From contig NC_134414.1 of NCBI RefSeq assembly GCF_030867145.1, positions 79,474,504 through 79,538,503 on the forward strand: 64,000 nucleotides of DNA. Direction: 5' to 3'. A program made the position numbers and the translations under genes. Source of the stretch: Opisthocomus hoazin (Eukaryota; Chordata; Aves; Opisthocomiformes; Opisthocomidae). Position 1 is the first letter of the stretch. Every line of letters starts with the position of its first letter. The notes under the pieces were generated by a model. The model made no database searches. It was given only the letters and a program-made list of their open reading frames with translations, and was not told the DNA's origin. This document shows positions 24,926 through 38,417 of this stretch, piece by piece.

Positions 24926-25905
24926 AACAGAATAACAGAATGGTAGGAGTTGGAAGGGACCTCTGTGGGTCATCTAGTCCAACCCCCTGTCGAAGCAGGG
25001 TCACCTAGAGCAGGCGGCATAGGACCTCGTCCAGGGGGGTCTTGAATATCTCCAGAGAGGGAGAATCCACAACCTCCCTGGGCAGCCTGTTCCAGTGCTC
25101 CGTCGCCCTCAGAGGGAAGAAGTTCTTCCTCATGTTCAAATGGAACTTCCTATGCTTCAGTTTGTGCCTGTTGCCCCTTGTCCTGTCGCTGGGCACCACT
25201 GAAAAGAGTCTGGCCCCATACTCCTGACACCCACCCTTAAGATATTTATAAGGTCCCCTCTCAGCCTCCTTCAGGCTCAACAAGCCCAGCTCCCTCAGCC
25301 TTTCCTCACAGGACAGATGCTCCAGTCCCCTCATCATCCTCGTAGCCCCCCACTGGACTCTCTCCAGTAGCTCCTCATCTTTCTTGAACTGGGGAGCCCA
25401 GAACTGGACACAGTACTCCAGATGGGGCCTCACTAGGGCAGTGTAGAGGGGGAGGAGAACCTCCCTCGATCTGCTGGCCACACTCTTAATGCACCCCAGG
25501 ACACCGTTGTCCATCTTGGCAGCCAGGGCACACTGCTGGATCATGGTCAACTTGTCATCCACCAGCACTCCCAGGTCCCTCTCCGCAGAGCTGCTCTCCA
25601 GCAGGTCAGCCCTGAGCCTGTACTGGTGCATGGGGTTATTCCTTCCCAGGTGTAGGACCCTGCACTTGCCCTTGTTGAACTTCCTCAGGTTCCTCTCTGC
25701 CCAACTCTCCACCCTGTCCAGGTCTTGCTGAATGGCAGCACAGCCTGCCGGTGTATCCACCACTCCTCCCAGTTTTGTGTCATCAGCAAACTTGCTGAGG
25801 GTACACTCTGTCCCTTCATCCAGGTCATTGATGAAGAAGTTGAATAAGACTGGGCCAAGTACTGACCCCTGGGGAACCCCACTAGCTTTAGGCCTCCAAG
25901 CATCA
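24926..25905 (-). mobile_element. CR1 LINE fragment with reverse-transcriptase remnant
   Basis: The longest CR1 copy in the window (about 980 bp), minus strand. The frame at 25763-25005 gives 252 codons of ORF2 C-terminal half, with [29 protein letters not shown], then the thumb/C-terminal region to L-D-E-V-L-C-R-L-L. Just upstream (25915-25760), in overlapping frames, are G-S-V-L-G-P and F-A-D-D-T-K, the reverse-transcriptase catalytic motif. A frameshift therefore separates the catalytic motif from the rest. It lacks the endonuclease and ORF1, so it cannot be autonomous. Its 3' tail of attctgttattctgtt is at 24926. Confidence 0.95.
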
Positions 25906-25995
25906 ATACTAACACAGCACTAACACAACAGTAACACTAAGACAATACTAATAACCACTAGCTACAGGCCTCTGAATGTCAATACTAACACAACA
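25880..25995. repeat. Two-copy direct repeat, period 76, at CR1 5' edge
   Basis: 'cactagctttaggcctccaa' with gcatcaatactaacac (25880) recurs as cactagctacaggcctctga with atgtcaatactaacac (25956). The first half of the unit is CR1-derived, so the 5' edge of the CR1 appears duplicated together with flanking sequence. Runs of 'taacac' lie between the copies. Confidence 0.75.
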
Positions 25996-28900
25996 AGCCA
26001 CTGAACAACACATTCAGCCAAGGCTACTCGAGCATGACAGTCACATTGACTGTGCACAGGGCCTGTGAGCCACCCTTACTGGAACCAAAATGGTGCCCAC
26101 ATCTTAGACAAACGGGAAAGAAAAGCAGATAAGTACTAAGCAGCTAAATACTATCTAAGGTTCCGAGCCTGGAGATTCTGGGGGGGTGTTAGAAGTAGGC
26201 TGGATCAGAAGGAAAATGGTGTAACTTTGAAATAGACTTTTTTGGATTTAGGTCTTAGTTTGGGAAACATAGAAAGGGACCCTAAAAGAGACTTGAAAAA
26301 TATAGCTGGAGACCATTCAACATATGCAGATTGCTCTGATTAAGAAATGCTGAGAAACCAGGCAAGTCTGAAAGGAAAAATGGCTTCCTTCCTGCCATGA
26401 CCAAAGTGTAAACCCTGAGAGGTTTTTCTTCTCTCCTTAAGCTATGTGAGTTGCTTTTTATGCCATAAAGTTAATGCCTCTGCATTCTCTTAAAAATGAG
26501 ATCAAGAGCAAATACCATGCCTCAAGAAAGCTAAATGGTCTGCTGAGATGCCCAAGGCCTTTCATGGCACTTCTGTTCAAGAACGTGAAATGATTCATGT
26601 TGATGAGTAGAACTCCAGCACTATAGCCTTGCTAGAGGACATTTGAGGGCTTGGTACTTCTCTGTAGTACTTTCATAACCTATCATTACATGGTCATGGG
26701 AAAGCAATGAGATTTCATGTTCTCAGATTCGCTTTGAAGAGCTTCTGTGGGTAACAGCTGAGGTCTCAGATTAGAGACAGGCAAGAAATGCCCGGCCCTG
26801 AAGCCCCTGCAAGGGTCTTGGGTCTCCCCTGCTTCTGCAAGCAAAGGCAACATAGGAGGACAACAACCTAGGCAGGAACGGTGGTTAGGAAAGAGTATTC
26901 TGAAATCTTTAATGTCTCCCCATGAGTTTTTATTGATTATTACAGATCGGTGGTGGTGTTATTTTTATTTTGGGTGCTTTATCCTTCAGAGATGTCAAAC
27001 TAAGTATACAGTGGTGCACTATTCAGTTGTTTGTTGCGTATGAAGCTCTTTATATCTTCATTTTTCAGTGACGAGCAAGACAGTAGGAAGGGGTTGATTA
27101 ATTGATGATATATTTTGAAATCATAAAATAAGCCTGGCTGGTTTCAGCTTTGCTTCAGAAAAAAGGAAGATTCAGGTTGCCAAGTGGAAAAGGAACACCG
27201 ATATCAGAGGTTGTTTTTTTGTTGGTTTTATGCCCATACTCTACTAATAAATGTTGCAAATTCTTAACAGATTATTCCACAGACTTTCAAGCTGAACACC
27301 AAGCTCCCTAAAACAAAGTGCAGAAAAAATATGTTATTGCCCCCCAAATGACATATCTCAATGGTTGTTATTCCCACAGTCTCAATCGTTCTTATGTCTA
27401 ACTTGATAAACTGCAGGTGCTGGAAATTGCTGCAGCAGCTAGAATACTGATAGGCAATAAGCGTTCATGTCACATTTCTCCTGTCCGCTGTTAGCCTGAA
27501 TTTACTTCATAGAATAGATGATGATAAGGAGTCTCTTTGCACAATGGAATTAGAGCCTCCATATGCCTTGGCAGCTGCACCATGGAAAAAGATAATACTA
27601 ACAGGTGCAGAAGAGCAGAGTTCATGGTATTGCTGGTTTCTCCTTTATTCCAAACATTCAGGAAAGCAGAATAAAATAGATCTTTTTCCTACGGGACTCA
27701 AGTGCGAAAGGAGGTAGCAGTGAGACAGACTTGCAGTTTTCAGCTGGTCTCTGTGTCCTAGTATTATCACACTGGAGCTTGATTTGTGAAATGCCCTTTG
27801 GTGCAGCAATTATTTCAAGCAGCAAACAAAGCATCATACTACGTATGATTCTACTCAAAATGAATGTAAATTTTTCATAGACTGATAATATACATGGAGT
27901 TTTTACTTCACTGCAGGTAGAAATAACCGGTCCATGATTTGTTGACACTAGCCATAATATCTCCAAGATAATTAAACCAAAGAGGGGACATTAAGTTAAT
28001 TTAGTATTTTGTATAGATCCATTTCCACATCCAATGCTTTAAAAAGTTGGAGATTTTAAATTTTAAAAAAATATATTTTTATTTATTTATTTAAAAAAAT
28101 CTTTTCCTTCCTGCACTGAATTCTTTCATGGCTATATTCGGAAATTAATCATCACCACAGGACAAAGCTGTTTTCTGTTTTAGAAAGCAATGAATGCTAA
28201 AATAACACTCTTCGGAGACAATCATGGCAAAGAGCAGAGCACTCCAGGAACCAGACGGAGACCCTATAAATGGACATAGCTGTACTGGTTTCAGGCATCA
28301 TTAGTACTTATTCATCTGTCCAGACAGCCAAAGGGATTTGGTTCTGTTCCTGTTGAAGTTTTGCTTTGATTTTAGCTGGGACAGGGTCAGACCTGATCGA
28401 GCTAATAAGCCTCAGTTTGGATTAGAAGTTTCACTGCTGTCCTAATAACCTGCTCTCGCATGAATTAGAAGTTGACAGACAGAGCCTATACTAAGTAAGC
28501 AAGGGTGAAAATGAAAACAGACTCATTTTGAACTTTCTTTTCTGTATTTTGGCATTCTGAATTAGTGCCCTAGTGCTGTACTCAGCACCTGCCTCATGTT
28601 GCAAAGGAGCCTGCTTTTACATACATTCATATTTCTTAGATGCAGGCAATCATGCACTAGAAGGAAACACAGCGTCTTCAGTGAAAACTGGTGTTTCCAT
28701 GCTGGTGATGGCATAGCATCATGTTACAGTCCCGACAAATTCATTAACTTCTCTCTCAGCTTTAAAGCATTCTTACAAAACCAAGAGGCTGAAAGCACAC
28801 GCTGTGGGATGTAGATCTGTGAAGCTGGCAGCTTTCTGGAGTGTTTAAGCTTATGAAAATCCAAATCCCAGCTGAAATGTATGGAATGTGAGCCTCGCCT

Positions 28901-31900
28901 GGAGGCTTTATCCAAAATGCACTGAGGCTAGTCAGAGTCCTTCCACTGACTTCACTCAGCTTTGGACCAAGACCTTCAAAGATACTAAACAAGCTTGAAA
29001 TGCTTGGCTTGTGAGAGATCTTTGGTTACAGATATATTAATTGCCCAAATCCATGATTCCGAGGGGAAGGCTGAACTATGCAGCTTTAGGGCCAGAAGGT
29101 CAAACTCACACAGAGAGACTGCAACCATCACCCTGGCAAGTCAGTCCCATGGGCACAGGCAGAGGAACAGTGGGAAAGGAAAGAGACCAGACCAGTCCGG
29201 ATCCACAGCAGAGGAGGAGGTTTATGAACAGCAATGCTGCAGCTTGTGCATTTCCATTTTCTGGCACTGCTCCCTGGAGACCACAGTGTTTCCCCCTCCC
29301 TCAGCCATGGCGGACACTCGTTTCATTTTGGAGGGAATGTCATTACAAATGATTTTATTTAGGTATCCCTAAGAAGAAGATATTTCAAATATAGCACAGA
29401 AACAGACCTTTCTCACCACAATAAAAGAGAAGAGCAGGAAAATCTCAAAAGTGATCAAGCAATTTCAGTGTTCCAGCAACCGGGGATTGCTTTAAGCATT
29501 TAAGAGGAGGAGGTGAAGCCCCAGCCTAGCAGCTGCCACAAAACTGGAGATGAGACAGGATTTTCTGTTCCCTGGTTTACTATGTGTTTAAGCTTGTCCC
29601 AGGGCTAAGGTGTACCTTGGCTGCTAAATAACATCTGTCCAGTAGGTTTCATTCAACAAAGCCGTAAATTATTTTGAGATTTTGAGGAAGCACATTATAG
29701 TAGTAATAGTAACCGCCGTCGCTCATTAAAATGTTTGGACCATGCCTGAGACCACACCTGAGTATGTTTCCCAAAAAGGGGGACTGCGGGTGGCCTCTCT
29801 GTTCAGATTATCTTAAACAAACTGCCCCTGATGAGTGCTGACGTTTGTTGGCATTCACGGAAGACAGCGTGTTCCTCGCCAGAAAGTTCACTGCACAGAA
29901 GAGTCATTAGCGAGCCCTTCCATGAATCCCTCCAAGTCTCCAGAAAGTCTGCAGCAAGAATGCATTTCTGAAGCAGCTGCTTAGAGATCTGAGGGAAACT
30001 TGGCTGGAAGAATAGCCACATGATCCTCCAGACCCTGGAGTATTTTTGGCTTTCAAATGCTAAGCCCAACATTACAAGACAGCCTTATACAATCAAAAAC
30101 TCACCATTGGCCCACAGAGCAATGCGACATCGTGATGTCTGAAAAGAGAGGGGAGGGAGATGTGCACCCACCTTTCCCTTTCTTTCTTTATTCTCACTCC
30201 AAGTTTTTTAGCCTCTAACAGCTCAGATGGAAGCGGAAATAATGTCCCACAGTGACTCTGGCTGTTGTGCAGGTCTGCACTGGCTGGGGAGCGATGGGCT
30301 GCCTTCCCCAGCCACTTGCAGCAACCCACATGGAGACCAAATACCTTGCCCTGAGCACGCATGAGCATCACAGTCACCTGCTGTCAGGGCAGACCCACAG
30401 GCACAACCAGCTCCAAGCCCTAGAAAAGTTCGCATGAGTTTGTTTCATATCTAGCTCTAGCCTTCCATCATCATGCTATCCCTCTAAAAATCCCTATTGA
30501 AAAACAGCCCCCAAAAAATATAATTCGCAAGTCACAGAGCTCACCAGAGGGCTGGAAGAAACTATCACCTTGCTGTGAGACAATTGGCTCCACTTTGTTC
30601 TTGGTCCCTATCCTTATATTCAAGAGATGACACCTTATTCCCACTGTGGGACACAGGTACAAATAAGAAGGGGAAAGAAGACAAAACTGTTGGGCCTGAC
30701 ACTCACACTAGTGACTCTTCTGCCTACTACAAAGCCAGAGCAAGATATGTTTGCACTTACTCTAAATCCTCTTTTCACAGTCAAAGCAGTGTAAATGAAT
30801 GCTAGGGTTGGTGGGAATAAGGAATATCATCTTCAAAGAGACAATTTGATCTATCTGAACTTCCCAGCAATTTCACTAGAATACAGAATTTTCTTTACCC
30901 CAATACAACTTGGAAATATCACCCTAGCAGTCATAAGAAAGTAGAAGACACTGACTAGATAATTTTGTGCATCCCAAAGTCTTTAATTTAATCGTAGATG
31001 GTACTTTGGGAGACATATTGTTCAAAGACATGCATGAAATTCACATCAAACTGCAGACATTTGTTTCTTTTGCTTAATACAAGATAATTGCTAGATTATG
31101 GATAATTGTTAGATAAAATAGTCTTCATTTATCAAAGTTCACGAAAGTTACCTCATAGCAGAAATAGTTCTGAGTTAACAGAGCAACAAAAAATTCTAAA
31201 TTAATAACTTTCTCTGACATCCATGTAGTCGGAATTTTAAAGCTAGATATCAGTTAGTTGAAAGCAAATCAAGTCTCTCTGGTGCTCAGAGTTGTAGCTC
31301 AACTAATTTTTTGCTTAGTAAAGTCCAGAAAAGGTAACGTTTATTCCATTCAAACTTTTGAACATGTTCATGAAATGTGTTGCATTCAATATGTTAAACA
31401 TTTTTTCTGGGAGTTTAAAACAGTCTGTGGGTAAATGCAGAACAATCTGTTTGCCAAAAAAAAAAAAAAACCCACCAGTTTCTCCTCTGTTTCATTAAAG
31501 CCAAAAAGTTGGACCTCTGGGCTGATTTCTAGACCAGAGAATAAGCGGCAAAAGAAATCAAATTCACATGAAGAGGGGAAAAGGTGTCTATAATCTGTGA
31601 ATGACTGATAAACATATGTAAAGCATTTGTAAAAGAATGCATGAGTTTGTCCCTTTCAAACTGTAAGGAAAAACACTAAAAGCTGCTTAGCCCAAGTACT
31701 GTATTACTTGGAACTGGTGTGAGAAGTTTCCCTTTGAAAATACAGGCACTTTCAGCTTAGGGTTATATGCCCCAAAATTAATGAGATATCCTTTGCTTAA
31801 TAGACAGCATTGCCATTTGAATTTTTTATTATTATAAACTGTTTTTAAGGCAGTCACCTGAGCCCATTCAGACCAAGCATCTCTGCATACAGACCTATGC

Positions 31901-32118
31901 AAATAATAGGTCTAGGACCAAGCAATGCAGTCCATTTACAGAAAAGAAAGCCACATAGCAAGCAGCAGCGGCCTTGCAAAATGTTCCAGCATTTAACAGA
32001 CAAAGAAAGCCTACAACCTCCCGCACCATGTAGCAAAAAATGACAAATGTAATCCTTGAAGCTGTAAGTCCAAATAGTGTGTAGGAATTGAGATTGTTAT
32101 TTTCCCTCCATGTAAGAA
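25996..32118. other. About 6 kb without recognised genes or transposons
   Basis: No domain-bearing open frame on either strand; the longest run to about 125 codons (for example 28995-29372, plus) and have no family features. An A/T-rich segment at 28055-28102 (ttttaaa and atttatttattt words) and an A14 run near 31457-31470 are the only low-complexity features noticed. It may contain OCA2 intron 1 or intergenic regulatory DNA, but nothing in the bases proves this. Confidence 0.45.
28055..28102. repeat. Low-complexity A/T tract
   Basis: About 48 bp made almost only of A and T, with a partly self-complementary ttttaaa...tttaaaa arrangement and three 'attt' units. Confidence 0.8.
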
Positions 32119-32145
32119 TTTGTTACCCACCGAGTGGGTAACAAA
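32119..32145. other. Perfect inverted repeat, 12-bp stem, 3-nt loop
   Basis: tttgttacccac - cga - gtgggtaacaaa: the two arms are exact reverse complements. A perfect 24-of-24 base stem with so short a loop is unusual in diverged non-coding DNA. It is not inside a recognised transposon. It could be a recent local inverted duplication, or the hairpin of a structured RNA, but it is short for a microRNA precursor. Confidence 0.9.
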
Positions 32146-33954
32146 CAGTGCTGGGGCTCCCTTTTCAGAAAGGAATTTGGAAGAAAGGAGGCAGTGCAGA
32201 AAAAAAACACAATGAAAATAATTCAAGGGCTGAAGAAATGCCTTACTGAAGGAGAGAAAAAAGGTGTTTGATCTGTCCCATATTTAAAAAAGAAAAGATC
32301 TAGTAATGACTCAGTTACCAGGCCACATTCACAGAGGGAACATATCTGGTACTAAAAAGCTCTTGAACTTCATGGACAAGGCATGGCACAAACTGATGGC
32401 TGGAAGCTGAAGCCAGATAAATTCAAACAGGAAATACAGCACAATTTTTATGACTTTTTTTTTAAGTCATCACATTGATTAACTACTGAAACAAACTACT
32501 GAGAACAGCAGCCTGGCAATGTCTCCTCTACTAGAGTTATCACTGGGACATCTGCTTAGACGAGGCACACCACTAACTCCAGCACTTGGAAAACTGGCTG
32601 AAATGTGCAAATGTGTGATAAAAATGTGAGAGCTGGAGACAAGAGTCCCCCTCGAGCCCCAGATGTTGTGAAAGTCCAGCTGTACACATCTCCTTTTAGT
32701 CCATGATCTCGAAATCGTTTGGGGTTAATTTACCAGCTCAGGAAATAAATCAGTGTCAGTATCAACAGTAATTTGGTTTTTAGACCTTGGCTTTGCAGAT
32801 CTTTGATAACAACCAGGGAAAACAGAAATGGTTATCGCAGCAGAAAAAGTTGTTTCAAAAATCCTTATAGTAATCTGTTCCTTTTGGACATATAAAACCT
32901 TTAGGAGGCTTAGGCGAAAAAAAGCATCTAGTTATTGAGACTTATTTGTACGTTTTCATGTTTAAAAAGCAATGCTTCTGCCAGCAATTTTCATCAAACA
33001 CTGTTATTTATAGAGCCACTTCAGCAATGAAATAGGAAGCTGTAATCACACTCTACATGCTTTGGCAGCCCTTGACATGGGCAGGATGTCTGAGAGGTAC
33101 TGTATTCAGACTATCTTTTTTCCTTTCTTAATAATAATGAAAAAGATAACAAAACTCTGTCTTCAGAGCTTCCGTATAAAAGTGGAGAACTCATTAGCTG
33201 AGATACACACAAAATGCAAAGAGCTTATTTTGCTTTTGCAATGGAAATACCAAGTTTAGCCAGACATTGTATTTTAATAGGATTTTCCAGCAGTAAGAGC
33301 AAAAGACTCTCAAAACCAACCCTCCGAGGGAGGAGAAGGAGTGACTCTGCTCTTTCCCTTTGAGCCCCTGTAGCCAATGAGACAACTCCAGATCTTTTCT
33401 CCTTGTCACTCCAGCCCCAGTGGATCCCTCACCCACCCTGCAGAGGAGGAAGCTGACAATGATGACAGCTGGTGCCTTGCCAGCCCCAAGCTGCTGAACC
33501 TGCCAAAACTTCCAATAGGCCATACCTGAGAGGGGCTTTCTCATGTGCTCCTCTCATCAGCCCAACTCTTGTTCCAAACCTGAAATACCTCGGCCCCTGC
33601 TTCTTCTCCTTGGGAAGCTACTAAAACAGAGCCTTGTGCTCCAGGGATGCTCAGCAGGGTCAGTGGGACTCACAGGCACTAGCCTTGGGCAGCCTGGCTT
33701 CTCCAGGCGGGTCCCTGCCCCGTGGCATGCACACGGGCTCTCCTGCAGCACAAGCAGGGTCTGTCCAACAGCCTTGCAGACCAGGTCGCTAGTGCATGCT
33801 CTTGTTATAATTCACTGCATGGCATAATAAGGGATTCTGGAAAATGAACATAGAGTGGCTTTACTTCCTTGTAATGCTGGAAATGCAGGTAAAAAGCCCA
33901 GAGCAGGCTGCTTTCTGACATTACTATGTGATACGCACCTTAGAATAATTCATG
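32146..33954. other. Unrecognised sequence
   Basis: No gene or transposon recognised. Frames at 33194-33544 (minus) and 33543-33827 (plus) are open but lack any domain. Confidence 0.45.
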
Positions 33955-34330
33955 ATGTAAGGGACACACAGAGGTTTTCTAGTCCCAGCCCTGCCCAAAC
34001 TGAGGCTAATGTCAAACTGAAGCCAGGTTGCTCAGAGTCCTGTCCAGCCAGGTTTTGAATATGTCGCAGGACAGAGATTCCTCAGCCTCCCTCTGCCTGC
34101 AGCTCTAACCCACTCTCAGTGTGAAGAAAAATTCCTTATGTGCAAGCAGAATTTTACTGTAGCTTGTGTCTGTCGCCTCTTGCTTTTTACCATGTGCCTC
34201 CCAGAAGAGCCCAGCTCCGGCTCCGCTATAACCACCTTTCATTGTTGGAGACAACTGTAAGATCCCCTCAAAGCCTTCTCTTTGCCAAGCTTGAGAGAGA
34301 TAGACCATAAACTCAAAAGCCTTCATATCA
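33955..34330 (-). mobile_element. Ancient CR1 LINE fragment
   Basis: A diverged minus-strand CR1. On the plus strand it reads tttctagtcccagccctgcc, gttgctcagagtcctgtcca and 'gccaggttttgaatatgtcg', followed by the ctcagcctccctctgcctgc and agtgtgaagaaaaattcctt landmarks of the CR1 3' region. It is clearly older than the other copies, judging by the many substitutions. Both ends are approximate. Confidence 0.75.
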
Positions 34331-37300
34331 CACATTCCATATCTCAAATACCTGTGTGAGAGGTGAATGTTGACTGGTGCGTGCAGCCCGAGGAAGCAAG
34401 GGCAGAGGGTTAAAATGGAGCCCTACCACCCAGAACACATCACCTCTGGTCAGTGCCACTAGTGTCTTGGGCAGCCCCAAGAAAGCCTTTTAAAGCCTGT
34501 CTCAGATCTCCTACACCTAAACATTGCATCAACAAACTTCACCTCATCGGACATCTGAAATTTGTAGTGATATTAGATTAAAATGGTCTTAAGCTGCAAC
34601 AATATTACAAGTCCAGCAGCAGCAGCATTGTCTGCCATCAGCGAGGCAAAGAACAAAATATTCTGTTTTAAATTGAAAAACGCCTCCCAAGTACACTTAC
34701 TCCTGTTTGCACCAAGCACCGAAGGCAGAGAGACTGGATTGCCAGTCTAGCAGCAGCCCTGTTCCTGCCTGCTCTAAGCCCAAGAGATTCTGTACACAGC
34801 AAATGGTTTTGCCCTGTCAGAAGGTTTTGTAGGATTCAGATCTTTTTTTTTGCAGCTGATAGAGAAAGAATCTACAGGAAAATGGCTTACTGGGGACAAT
34901 ATCAGACTCCCTGTGCTGCTATCCAAGCAGAATGAAGCATCTCCAAAAACACTTGCCTAAGAATTGGAGCACAAAATCCCTCTCATCACAAGAACTACTG
35001 GGTAAGCACTGCTACCTGTCCAGTTAGTGCCTGAAACTAGCAAAGGAGAAATCAGGAGCTGTGTGAGGACAGTCTTTGAATGGGAACATACAAGCAAGTT
35101 ACCACTGTGAAGCTGGGAGTGTGGCCACGGTGTGCCAGCTCTGCCCCCAGAGCTGCTTTAGAATAATGCTTTGGATGAAACCTTGGTTCCCCTGAAATGA
35201 GACGAGATTTATCCTTACTGAGGTCAGTGACAAGTATTTCCTTCTTTGTATCTCTGGCAAAACAGAAATATATACACTGCAGTTTCATAGTTTCAGCCAG
35301 GCTGCAACAACTTAGTTTGACTGCAGTTCCTACATGCATGCAGTTGAACTCATTTACTATTATTCAATTTGCAGCATTTAAGTTAGTGAAGCTAAAGCAC
35401 GTATGTTGTGACAGAGCTGGGACTTAAGCCCACTGCTGAATTTTGCCACAGCTATGCCATCAACAGCAAGGTTTGAAAGAGATGTAAGAAAGTGCTACCA
35501 GTGGAGTGAGAGGGAATGTACACAACAGAGTCACTGCTGACATCCTCAGTCATAAAATCTCCAGTACATGCAGGAGTTTCATCAGGATCCTGAACATGTC
35601 GCCTCGGCTGATTTCCTTACAGAGACTTACCCAAATACACAGCGTACTAGCGCTCAAACTGCATGTATGGCCAAGGCAAGAAAAGGGCCACATAACGAAA
35701 TCTGATGCACAGAAAACATTAGCAGAAAAGTGGTATTCTCGGGGCATTATGACCATGCAGACTTTAAAAAGACCTACACTCTGAAGTTATAACCTTCATA
35801 TATATTGACACGTATGGGTGCTAGAGTGTATGTACACAACACCAAAGATGTCCCATGCCAGCCAAAGACAAGAGATCAAGTGACACACGAAAAAATTAGT
35901 ACTTCTCTTCTGAGAAATTCCTTGAAAAAAGAAAAAAGAGTGTATGAGGTGTGTCTTCTGATACATCAGGCCCCTGCTTAATCCCAGACCAAGTTAAGTG
36001 TGATTGCACGTGAAGTTACTCTTGTTTTTTGATGGCCAGTTACCATTTGGATTATTGAGAAAGAGATTTTCTGGCCTCTAGCTAAGGAATCCAGTGCTCC
36101 AGCAAAGCCTAGTTTCCCTGGTGAAGCGTTTGAGAGACTTTGCTTTTCTATCAGGAGTTGAAACATCAACTGCATTTGAGTGCATCGCACAGAGAGAGTC
36201 TAAAACCAAAGCAAAAGCAGGTGTCAACATGGCCAAAGAGAGATGCTAGAGAACCGACCTAATAAAGAGAGAAATACAACATTTGTTCTGGGCTGGAAAA
36301 ACACCAGAAGAAGGCAGGAAGGGAAGCACAGTATGGTATCTCATATATCACCCTGCACTGACTCTATTTCCCCAAATAGTAATAAAAGCAGACAAGAGTA
36401 GTACCCAAGCTGTCTGTGGCTACACCTGTATTAGTAAGTAGTGTGGCACAATAGGAATGAATCTGTCGGGTGAAGGATTGGTGCTGAGGACCCAAAGTCC
36501 ACACTATACACAGCTCAGAAAGTTTTAGTTTGGACTCGGCCTCATCTGGTCCTGCGGACTGAATGTCCATCAGCAGTGAGAACACCTCTCTTGGTTTAAT
36601 TTCAGCCAGAAGTAAAGTCTGTGCTCTCTGAGACTGCTCCTCCACATGAATCAAATCACAGCACAGAGAGATGGTGGGGAGATTCAGTTCAGATGTGCGC
36701 TTCTGATCCACATTAAAATACCCCCTGTAAGACTGGAATCAGCATCTGCGGGTAGTCACATAAAATGGAAGAAAGGAAAATATGTGCAAAAATTAGCACC
36801 TACATTCCTAAGAGAAAAACTACTAACTTAAATTTGTAACCACCACTTGTTAAGAACACCTGAACAACTGTCTTCAAAGATAAACTGAGGCAAAGCATCC
36901 TTTCCACCAGGGCATATCCAGATAAAACTGTCATGGACGGCATGAAAAAGTTCACTGATTAGAGGGTCTTGGAAGCTAACAAGGATGATGCACAGAAAAA
37001 GAAGAAAATTCATTACCACACGGTGCCTAAAAAAAACCCATTAGATTATTCATTGACATCAAGGACCATGTTGTTCACTGAAATAACTCAGTTTCCCTCT
37101 TCAGGAGAAAAACGTTACAGCGTTGTACAATGCTCGGGAGGGCAGGAGTGTTCCCTGGCAGCCTACTCATGAAATCCTAGCGCATCAGGGGTCACCAAGG
37201 ATACAGACACTGAGCAACAGTCCTTCAATTTTTAAAGCAAATAAGACTTCTAATTGTAAGAGGTTATGTGTGTGCCTGTTCTATCTACGTTTCAAAAGAA

Positions 37301-38190
37301 GATGCTTCTTTTAGTCTACATTCACATTTACTGGCTTTAAGCTCCTTTTGGTTCCTGTGTGACATTTTTCCTCAGCTAGGAAGATTGCCCAGGGGCAGGC
37401 ACAAGCACAATGCGCTAGCTGCTGCCCAAACTTACGTCTGCAATGAAAAGTCTGCAGCCTAACGAAACAGTAAATACACACTGACACAAGAAACTCTCCG
37501 TTCATTCCCGTCCTTGGTTGAAGTCAGGGATATAGAAGAAGTGTTTGCAAAAATTTCTTCTGCAAAATGTGTACACTAGGTTGTAAGACTGTCATTAGGA
37601 TATGTGATCGTGTTAGGATGTGGTCTGTGGAGGAAGAGCCACAGTGCTGCTGCTGAAATGCAGCAAGGTTAAGGTTAAGGCAGAGCTCAGCAAATCTGTT
37701 CACAGACAGCCAATGCTGTGCTTACAGGCCAGCCATCCCAGGGCGGCTCAGAGCTACTCTCTGTCACTCGGAGTCCCGTGTCCTGCCTTCCCCATTCTCC
37801 AAGGATTTGCAGCTCCTGAGGAGGTGATGGTAGCTTTGTTCTCCACAGCCCGTGTTGGATTTCCACGGCGTGAACTTGTCCAGTCACTTCTGAATCCATG
37901 AAAATGTCAAGTATTCACAAATTCCTGTTGCAAAGAGCTCCTGGGCCATGACACTACATTGCAAGTGATATTTTATTAGAAGAAGTTTTTTCCTGGACAT
38001 CTGCAGACATTCTGGTTAAAACTAGACTGAAAGAAGGACCGTAAAGCATCAAAAACACCAAGGGCTCATTTGGAATACAGGGGAGCCGGATTAAAATCTC
38101 TGGTCCAAAGTTAGACTCGCATCTGAGTGTCCCACCGGACCAGCATTTGACCTGACTTTGGATATTCCGCTGTTCATATCTACTAGTGCA
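34331..38190. other. Unrecognised sequence
   Basis: About 3.9 kb without a recognisable gene or transposon. A tiny 'ggttaaggttaagg' duplication is at about 37667-37680. Open frames up to about 115 codons show no domain. Confidence 0.45.
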
Positions 38191-38272
38191 AGCTGTTGAA
38201 GCGATATCAGTTTCTCAAACTGGTCTCAAGCTTCTCATACAGCTGGAGAAGCTGTATCAGTTTCTCAAACTG
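38191..38272. repeat. Two-copy direct repeat, period 50
   Basis: agctgttgaagcgatatcag with tttctcaaactg (38191-38222) recurs as agctggagaagctgtatcag with tttctcaaactg (38241-38272). The shared 3' half of 18 bases is identical. It lies about 150 bp left of the LTR at 38418. Confidence 0.85.
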
Positions 38273-38417
38273 AGTTTGTGCGTGTCTCTTGGGTAGGGCA
38301 AAAGGAGACCTGGCAGCCTGTGGTCAGGGCACTGGTTTCCTCTGGGTAAGATGCAGCTTGAAGTTTCTTTCTTCCCTGGAAGATCTGAAGCCACCCGAAG
38401 ATCCACTGCAAAAGAGG

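Noticed and set aside
25005..25763. 252-codon minus-strand open frame as a possible host gene
   Set aside because: It is the C-terminal part of CR1 ORF2, with CR1 3' tail and 5' truncation. It is a transposon fossil.
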